Source of the DNA: RUG12461 sp045657665
GTDB lineage: Bacteria > Bacillota > Clostridia > Lachnospirales > Lachnospiraceae
Assembly (NCBI GenBank): GCA_045657665.1
Contig: JAZOTN010000021.1
Location: 16,215-80,214, forward strand
Reading direction: 5' to 3'
Length of the DNA: 64,000 nucleotides
Shown here in pieces: positions 58,435 to 64,000 of this stretch. Both the position numbers and the translations under genes were made by a program. The notes beneath the pieces are model-generated. The model was not told where the DNA came from, made no database searches, and worked only from the letters and a program-made list of their open reading frames with translations. Position 1 is the first letter of the stretch. The number at the start of each line of letters is the position of its first letter.

Positions 58435-59811
58435 CTACTCCAAAATGTCCTGAATATCATGAAATCCGGAATGTGTTGTAACGATCATCACCGTATCTCC
58501 GCTATGGATCTCATCCTGTCCGCTCGGTATGATGATCCGGCCGTTCCGGTTGATAAAAGCGATCAGCAGATCTTTTTTTAGATTCAGATCCATCAGCGGA
58601 ATTCCGGTCACGGCCGATGACGCGCCCACCCGAAACTCGATCGCTTCGACGCGGGAATCATACATATGATAAAGCGTTTCGATGTTGCTGCCCATGGAAT
58701 TCTTCTTAGCACGGACATAAGCGATGATCGCTTCGCTCGTAATATATTTCGGATAGATGACACTTCCGAGATCAAGACTCCCAAGGGCATCCCGGAAACC
58801 GATCCGATTGATCTTCGTAATAACCTTCGCCTTGCTGACCTGTCTTGCATGAAGTGTCAGCAGAACATTTTCCTCATCGATCCCCGTGAGCGGCACAAAG
58901 GATTCCACGTATTCAATTCCTTCTTCGCGAAGAAGCTCCTCATTCGTACCGTCTCCGTTGATGATGATGGCATCCGGCAGAAGGACCGTCAGCTTCTCGC
59001 AGCGTTTCTTGTCACGTTCTATGATCTTGACCGCCACCCCCATTTCAAGAAGCTGACGTCCAAGATAATATGCCGCTTTTCCTCCTCCGATGATCATGGT
59101 GTCGCGAACTTTCCCGGTCTTCAGTCCGGCCGCGGAAAGACTTGCTCGTGCTTTTCTTCTGGGTACGACAAGGGAAACGACATCTCCGGCATTAAGGACA
59201 AAGCTTCCGGACGGGATGTAGACCTCGCTGCTGCGCTCCACGGCACATATGAGTGCGTTTCGGAACTTCTTTCCGATGCTGGAGATCGGAGCCCCGGCAA
59301 AGGAGCTTTCATCAGAAATCTTTACCTTGATCAACTCCGCCAGACCGTGTGCAAAAGAATTGACCTCCAGCGCCTGCGGGAGCGCCAGAATACGGGCAGC
59401 TTCACGCGCCGCTTCAAGCTCCGGGTTGATGATCATGGCAAGACCGAGTCTCTCCTGAAGATATGCCACCTCCCGGCTGTAATCCGGATCCCGGACTCTT
59501 GCGATGGCAGCACATTCCGAGTCCTGGCGGGCAACTGTACAGCAGAGAAGGTTCAGCTCGTCAGAATCCGTAACGGCAATAAAAAGATCGGCTTCCTCCA
59601 CGCCCGCTTCCGTCTGTACAAGATAGCTGGCGCCGTTGCCAACAACTCCCATCACATCGAAAAGACCCGTCGACTCCGCAATGCGGTCGGCGTTCTGATC
59701 GATCATTGTGATATTATGGCCTTCTTTGACCAGTTGCTCCGTAATCGTGTTACCGACTTTTCCGCAGCCGACAATGACAATACGGAGGCCTTTTTGATTC
59801 AGCGCATTCAT
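58435..59811 (-). CDS. trkA: Potassium uptake regulatory subunit TrkA
   Basis: The 458-residue soluble protein has two RCK units: GCGKVGNTITEQLVKEGHNITMID at 15-38 and IIGGGKAAYYLGRQLLEMGVAVKIIERD near 230, each with a TrkA-C part (ELIKVKISDESSFAGAPISS, then EFRVGASSAVTGIPL). It gates TrkH in response to NAD(H)/ATP/ADP and possibly c-di-AMP. ATG lies just behind AAAGGG with minimal spacing, so initiation may be weak. Confidence 0.95.
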   Translation of the reverse strand: MNALNQKGLRIVIVGCGKVGNTITEQLVKEGHNITMIDQNADRIAESTGLFDVMGVVGNGASYLVQTEAGVEEADLFIAVTDSDELNLLCCTVARQDSECAAIARVRDPDYSREVAYLQERLGLAMIINPELEAAREAARILALPQALEVNSFAHGLAELIKVKISDESSFAGAPISSIGKKFRNALICAVERSSEVYIPSGSFVLNAGDVVSLVVPRRKARASLSAAGLKTGKVRDTMIIGGGKAAYYLGRQLLEMGVAVKIIERDKKRCEKLTVLLPDAIIINGDGTNEELLREEGIEYVESFVPLTGIDEENVLLTLHARQVSKAKVITKINRIGFRDALGSLDLGSVIYPKYITSEAIIAYVRAKKNSMGSNIETLYHMYDSRVEAIEFRVGASSAVTGIPLMDLNLKKDLLIAFINRNGRIIIPSGQDEIHSGDTVMIVTTHSGFHDIQDILE

Positions 59812-59875
59812 CCCTTTATCTTACATCTATGATTTAGAATTGTCCATACTCTCTCTTTTTACGGCACCAGGAGCA

Positions 59876-62218
59876 CTATTCCATCCAGAAGCTCCTTAGT
59901 TCCCTCAAAACCGTATCGACCGTCACCGTGCGGTAGTCGTTCCACTCGCGGGGAAAAGTGCGGCGGTTGTCGCTTTGGAGGAAACGTTCATCGAGGAGCA
60001 GGATCACACCTCGGTCCTCGGCGGTACGGATCACTCGTCCCGCTGCCTGCTGCACCTTGTTCATGCCGGGATAGCGGTAGGCGTAATCAAACCCTCTTCC
60101 TTTCTGCTCCTCAAAAAACTCCCTCAGCTGCTCCCTTTCCTTCCCGACCTGAGGGATACCGGTTCCGACGACGATCACGCCGATCAGGCGTTCTCCAGTC
60201 AGGTCGATCCCCTCTCCGAAGATGCCGCCCATCACGCAAAATCCGACCAACGCACCCTCACGTTCCTTTGCAAATTCCTGCAAAAACTGTTCTCTCTCAT
60301 CCTCGCGCATCGAAGGCGACTGTACAATGGTTTCCACCGAAAGATCACGAATACGGTCAAATTCCTCCTTTACATCCGTCATCATCCGGTAGGACGGAAA
60401 GAATGCGATATAATTTCCTTTTTTCGCCTTTACCGCACAGTCGATATAGGCCGCAAACCGCCGGTACTCATCCTCTCCCCTTCTCGTATACTTGGAGCTC
60501 ACATCCCTGCCGATGAGAAGAAGCCGCTGTTCGCTGCGGAATGTGGTGTCCGCGTATACAGCGTAATTGTCCTCCGCCGTGCTGAGCAGGCTCTTATAAT
60601 AGTCGATCGGGAGCATCGTCGCGGAAAAAAAGACCGTGGACCTTGCTTTTTCAAGGCGTTCCTCCAGATCCGCCGACGGGTCCATACAGGCGATCCGTAT
60701 GCGAAATTTCCCGTCCGCATCAAATTCGGCAAAGATACGGTAACGGTCTGAGATCCGGTCATATGCGGCAATGAAGTTTTTCACCCCAAAATAGAATTCC
60801 AGAAAATCTTTCTTTTCCTTAAACTCCACATTTTTCGCAAGAAATTTCTCCACCTTCTGCGTCAGGTTCATCAGCGTAAAGACGAGATCGGAAAGCTGAT
60901 CCAGAACCATTTCGTCTTCGCATTTTTCCTTCATGGCAAGAAAAGACGAATTGCATTTGGTAAGCGCTTTCTCGATCGGCTTGCTGTAATTTTTTATATA
61001 GCGGCGTGCAGTCAGAAATTCTTCCTTATATAGAACCGCACTGTACATTTCTCTCGCGCGCTCCACAAGGTTATGTGCCTCATCCACGAGAAACAGATAA
61101 TTCTCTCCGCCGGTCCCTTCCGCAAAGAACCGTTTCAGCGCAACCGTTGGGTCAAACACATAGTTGTAGTCACAAACCACGGCATCCGACCATGTCGATA
61201 CATCGAGGCTCATTTCAAAAGGACACACCCGGTGTTTCTCCGCCTGCTGAAGAAGCGCATCCCTCGTAAATACATCTTCACTCTGCAGAAGTTCAAACAC
61301 CGCATCATTCACACGGTCAAAATGTCCCTTCGCATAAACGCAGCTCTTCGGATTGCAGTCCACCGTGTCACAAAAACACATCTTTTCCTTTGCGGTAAGG
61401 CGCAGGAGTTTCAGCCGGAGTCCTTTTTCCATCAGCAGGGAAAAGGTCTGCATGGGCGCTTCTGCCGTGACGGTTTTTGCCGTGAGATAGAAAACCCGGT
61501 CGATCTCCTCCTCCCCCATGGCTTTAATGCCGGGGAAAACTGTCGTGATCGTTTTCCCGACACCTGTGGGAGCCTGAAGAAAAAGGTTCTTTTCGCGCAG
61601 GATCGTGCGGTACACATCCGACGCAAGGTCTTTTTGCCCTTTCCGGTAGGGATAGGGAAAAACGGCCTCCTTACAGGTCTGCCGGCGAATGCCCCTCCAT
61701 TCATGAAGAAAATCCGCCCATTTCCGGTATTTTCCGAGGATCTGATCAAACCATTCCGACAGTTCTTCAAAGGTCAACTCCTCCGTGAAATAACGGATCT
61801 CCTCGCTCTCCAGATTGCAGTAGGTCATCTGAATACGCATCCGTTTCTCTTCATTCTGCAGCGCATAGATGTAGGCGTACATCCTCGCCTGCGCAAGATG
61901 CACGGGAACCGCTTCATTCATGGAATCAAGATCCGTATACACCCCCTTGATCTCATCGATCGTCACAGGCTCGTTGTCCCGTTCAATAATACCGTCTGCA
62001 CGCCCGTCGATCGTGATCTCATAATCCGGGAAACGTAAAACAAGCCGGAGGCTGACCTCCGGCTTATAATCTGCTCCCTGCCTTTGTTGAATCATGCGAT
62101 GGATCCGCGCGCCTTCCCGCATGGCGGAAAGATCTCCGGCGGAGCTTCTTCTGTTGTCAATATCTCCGGAGCGGCAGATGAACTCTACCAGCTCTCTGAC
62201 GGAAATGCGTATCGTCAT
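59876..62218 (-). CDS. XPD/DinG-type Fe-S helicase with N-terminal PD-(D/E)XK-like nuclease domain
   Basis: The 780-residue protein combines an N-terminal region (about 1-175) with a nuclease-like core, DGRADGII followed by TIDEIKGVY (Asp, then ExK), and a superfamily 2 helicase: Walker A LQAPTGVGKT, DEAH box LFLVDEAHNLVER, and between them Cys at CFCD, CNPKSC and CPFEM that likely bind a 4Fe-4S cluster. The last third holds motif VI (QAAGRVIRTAED). Family knowledge: DinG/XPD helicases unwind 5'-3'; the nuclease would allow end processing. Start 62218 is at MTIRISVRELVEFICRSGDID, which matches family openings, though the RBS is distant. It ends near a TrkA intergenic gap of 64 bp. Confidence 0.88.
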   Translation of the reverse strand: MTIRISVRELVEFICRSGDIDNRRSSAGDLSAMREGARIHRMIQQRQGADYKPEVSLRLVLRFPDYEITIDGRADGIIERDNEPVTIDEIKGVYTDLDSMNEAVPVHLAQARMYAYIYALQNEEKRMRIQMTYCNLESEEIRYFTEELTFEELSEWFDQILGKYRKWADFLHEWRGIRRQTCKEAVFPYPYRKGQKDLASDVYRTILREKNLFLQAPTGVGKTITTVFPGIKAMGEEEIDRVFYLTAKTVTAEAPMQTFSLLMEKGLRLKLLRLTAKEKMCFCDTVDCNPKSCVYAKGHFDRVNDAVFELLQSEDVFTRDALLQQAEKHRVCPFEMSLDVSTWSDAVVCDYNYVFDPTVALKRFFAEGTGGENYLFLVDEAHNLVERAREMYSAVLYKEEFLTARRYIKNYSKPIEKALTKCNSSFLAMKEKCEDEMVLDQLSDLVFTLMNLTQKVEKFLAKNVEFKEKKDFLEFYFGVKNFIAAYDRISDRYRIFAEFDADGKFRIRIACMDPSADLEERLEKARSTVFFSATMLPIDYYKSLLSTAEDNYAVYADTTFRSEQRLLLIGRDVSSKYTRRGEDEYRRFAAYIDCAVKAKKGNYIAFFPSYRMMTDVKEEFDRIRDLSVETIVQSPSMREDEREQFLQEFAKEREGALVGFCVMGGIFGEGIDLTGERLIGVIVVGTGIPQVGKEREQLREFFEEQKGRGFDYAYRYPGMNKVQQAAGRVIRTAEDRGVILLLDERFLQSDNRRTFPREWNDYRTVTVDTVLRELRSFWME

Positions 62219-62226
62219 TGGCTTTT

Positions 62227-63447
62227 TCAGGAAAATACTTCCTTGAACCAGCAAAGCGCATCCACATACGCTTTGTATACATCGTCCATTTTGATCTCGG
62301 AAAGGATCATCTGGCGGCTGACTTCCTGCCATGAAGCGTTCTGGTACTGAACGATGAAATCATATACCGGCGCCAGGATGCCTTCATGCTGCAGAAGAGC
62401 TTCCCTGATCGGCGTCGAGATCTTCACCATATCAAGGGCTTCCTCCATCGGCTTATCCAGAATGATATCCAGTACGGAGAACATTCCCATCAGGAAAAGC
62501 TCCTGGGACTGCATTGCCAGATTGAAGCACGGTGCAAGGTTCTCTGCGAATTTACCACGGATCAGGGAAAGTCTTGTGATCTCACTCGGCTTATCCGCAC
62601 AAAGCTCTTTGGTAACCGCGGTATTGATCCATTTTTTCAGTTCTCTCTGTCCGAGCATCGCTGCTGCATGGCGGACGGAAGTGATCTCCGAGTTGACCGC
62701 CATCGTGTTTGCCATCTTAAGAAGTGAAATAACAAGCGCCGTATCCTGTCCGACAACATCCGCCGCCTTTGTCAGATCAAAGTCCACATCGTTGACAACC
62801 TTCAGCAACTGGATATAATTCGCTTTCAGCGGAGCAACCTCTTTCGCGCCCTCCGTAACAGGCATACGGAAGAATTCACCTTCGTACAGGTCAAAGCTAC
62901 CGCTCTTTTTCAGCATCTCGTATTCATCCTGTGTATTCACATTGACCGCGGCAAGCTTCATCATCGGATATACTTTCGAGAAGAACGCCCGCGCATTCTG
63001 GATATTGATCTTTTTGTGATTCAGGAGGATGAAATCCATCTGAGCCAGGATCTCATGATAATCATGAAAGTTTTCAATCGCAAGCTTACGCATCGCAAAC
63101 CGGAATCCCTTGCTCTTTAATTCAATGATACGGTTGATAAAGTTTTCCTGCGGTGCCACCGTCGGATCACAGAGTAATACGATATTATTGTGGGGACCTT
63201 TGCATTGCTCTTCCACATCGGAGAAAAGAGAAAACTGATTGATCGTAACGAATAAATCCCGTCCTCCGGACAGCGCGTCTGCTCCGACATTTTGAATGAT
63301 GTCGAGTCCTAATATCTCTCCGGCGCCGTCATTCTCCCCGGTTCCGAGAAGACTCGGGCGAAGCAGATGGTTTTCTTTCTGCGCAAAGAGCGAGTATGCG
63401 CTGACTTCCATTTTTTCGTTGAACAATGGTATTAGTGTGGCAAGCAT
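62227..63447 (-). CDS. EAL-HDOD (YuxH-like) signalling protein
   Basis: From ATG 63447, six bases after GGGGAGG, the product is 406 residues. Residues 1-200 form a TIM-barrel EAL domain (IPLFNEKMEVSAYSLF, ILLNHKKINIQ) without the EAL metal motif, so c-di-GMP hydrolysis is not expected. Residues 200-406 are an HDOD domain (LLKVVNDVDFDLTKAADVVGQDTALVISLLKMANT). Such proteins bind signals or partners in motility and stress control. It is co-transcribed with the helicase, 8 bp apart. Confidence 0.9.
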   Translation of the reverse strand: MLATLIPLFNEKMEVSAYSLFAQKENHLLRPSLLGTGENDGAGEILGLDIIQNVGADALSGGRDLFVTINQFSLFSDVEEQCKGPHNNIVLLCDPTVAPQENFINRIIELKSKGFRFAMRKLAIENFHDYHEILAQMDFILLNHKKINIQNARAFFSKVYPMMKLAAVNVNTQDEYEMLKKSGSFDLYEGEFFRMPVTEGAKEVAPLKANYIQLLKVVNDVDFDLTKAADVVGQDTALVISLLKMANTMAVNSEITSVRHAAAMLGQRELKKWINTAVTKELCADKPSEITRLSLIRGKFAENLAPCFNLAMQSQELFLMGMFSVLDIILDKPMEEALDMVKISTPIREALLQHEGILAPVYDFIVQYQNASWQEVSRQMILSEIKMDDVYKAYVDALCWFKEVFS

Positions 63448-63484
63448 AGCAATCCTCCCCAAGAAATTAATCCCATATAGAATA

Positions 63485-63512
63485 ATTGTACCATATTTCA
63501 GGCCCTGCGCAA
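63485..63512 (-). promoter_or_regulatory. Promoter of the EAL-HDOD/helicase operon
   Basis: Minus-strand TTGCGC and TACAAT are 16 bp apart with TGG before the -10. The leader is about 30 bases. Confidence 0.6.
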
Positions 63513-63568
63513 TCTTTTTTTATATATATGAAGAGAACGGCTTCTTCTGCTACCTGCACTGTCTGAAA

Positions 63569-63613
63569 AAAAAACGGCGAAAGCGCTGAATTATCAACGC
63601 TTCCGCCGTTTTT
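63569..63613 (-). terminator. Terminator of tRNA-Pro
   Basis: AACGGCGGAAGCG pairs with CGCTTTCGCCGTT, then eight or more T on the minus strand. Confidence 0.85.
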
Positions 63614-63614
63614 A

Positions 63615-63687
63615 TCGGAGTGACAGGACTTGAACCTGCGACCTCCTGACCCCCAGTCAGGCGCCCTACCACCTGGGCCACACCCCG
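63615..63687 (-). tRNA. tRNA-Pro (anticodon GGG)
   Basis: Seventy-three bases on the minus strand fold as a cloverleaf: acceptor CGGGGTG/CACTCCG with one G-U, anticodon stem CCTGA/TCAGG with loop CTGGGGG (anticodon GGG), T arm GCAGG-TTCAAGT-CCTGT, discriminator A. CCA is not encoded. Confidence 0.95.
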
Positions 63688-64000
63688 TAGGTACGAGCAC
63701 TTAGATGGCAACAAGCGAAGTGCAGTTGGCATCTTACGTGCGATCCATACCGGACCCTTAGCGAGCCCTGGCGAGCTTAGTAGTCCGGTAAGAGTACGAG
63801 CACTATGTTACAACAGAAAACCTCCGGCGTCAAGCAAGCGAAGTGCGATCGGCCGCGTAAAATTGTACTCGGAAAATGCAGAAAAGACTTTCCCTGCTCT
63901 ATGATAAGATCTTGATCTTCTGATCTTACTACATCTCCGCTTAAAAAGGAAGCCTTGCTTCGCAAGCCCTTGAAGTCGGATCGTAGCCATGTCGTTCTGT
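63688..64000. other. Non-coding end of the window with dispersed repeat copy
   Basis: No convincing gene is visible. The repeat copy spans 63695-63759 (GAGCACTTA at 63695-63703 and the 27-base segment at 63733-63759). GCGAAGTGC and ACGAGCAC recur at 63712-63720/63837-63845 and at 63693-63700/63796-63803. Short reading frames here have no ribosome binding site. Confidence 0.6.

Noticed and set aside
63777..63990. Two short minus-strand frames at the end of the window
   Set aside because: No ribosome binding site, overlapping one another, in repeat-rich sequence.
1..64000. Insertion sequences, prophage or integrative element
   Set aside because: No transposase, integrase, phage structural or conjugation gene was seen, and no paired attachment-like repeats flank a block.

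Overview
The window looks like chromosome from an anaerobic, butyrate-forming Firmicute, most likely a member of Lachnospiraceae/Clostridia. Evidence: a SCIFF (six-cysteine) peptide with its radical-SAM maturase beside secDF, a thiolase/3-hydroxybutyryl-CoA dehydrogenase/acyl-CoA dehydrogenase/EtfBA butyrate operon with a clostridial-type Rex operator, a cellobiose phosphorylase uptake locus, strong AGGAGG-type ribosome binding sites, and sigma-A promoters of the TTGACA-17-TATAAT type. I see no insertion sequence, prophage, integrase or CRISPR array.

Layout. 1-12.5 kb: a tightly packed nine-gene minus-strand operon that looks like a small non-canonical biosynthetic cluster: two condensation/acyltransferase-fold proteins, a heterodimeric ABC exporter pair, a STAS-kinase fusion, two ATP-grasp ligases, a fucosyltransferase-like protein and a tyrosine-phosphatase-family protein. 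12.5-13.7 kb: a small unknown gene, then a plus-strand ECF-type substrate-binding membrane protein with a long structured leader. 13.7-19.0 kb: the butyrate operon (thlA-hbd-bcd-etfB-etfA, no crt) with a perfect Rex site in its leader. 19.1-24.7 kb: a Pro/Glu repeat protein, a Phd/RelE-type toxin-antitoxin pair, a coiled-coil SleB-type cell-wall hydrolase and a degenerate HD-GYP protein. 24.7-31.9 kb: a cello-oligosaccharide locus (LacI regulator, lipoprotein, two permeases, divergent GH94 phosphorylase) with duplicated operators. 31.9-38 kb: aquaporin, serS, glyA, an atypical PfkB protein, xylulokinase and tRNA-Val. 38-47 kb: hypA with a large iron-sulfur flavoprotein, then secDF, SCIFF maturase, SCIFF peptide and a small alarmone synthetase. 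46.6-52.7 kb: GNAT, small unknown protein, rRNA methyltransferase, pfkA and dnaE. 52.8-55 kb: patatin and a calcium-loop protein. 55.0-55.2 kb: a striking pair of long hairpins with mutually complementary loops. 55.2-63.7 kb: CPBP protease, Mrp/NBP35 ATPase, TrkH, TrkA, an XPD/DinG-type helicase with a nuclease-like N-terminus, an EAL-HDOD protein and tRNA-Pro. The last 300 bases are non-coding and carry a dispersed structured repeat that also precedes glyA.

How the parts fit. The catabolic genes form a sugar-to-butyrate theme: cellobiose uptake and phosphorolysis, xylulose phosphorylation, phosphofructokinase, and NADH-consuming butyrate synthesis under predicted redox control. The two parts most worth following are the 0-12.5 kb operon, which has the layout of a natural-product pathway but no NRPS, PKS or RiPP core, and the hairpin element at 55,011-55,196, which no ordinary feature explains. 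All calls rest on reading motifs and translations by eye. No database search or folding program was run.
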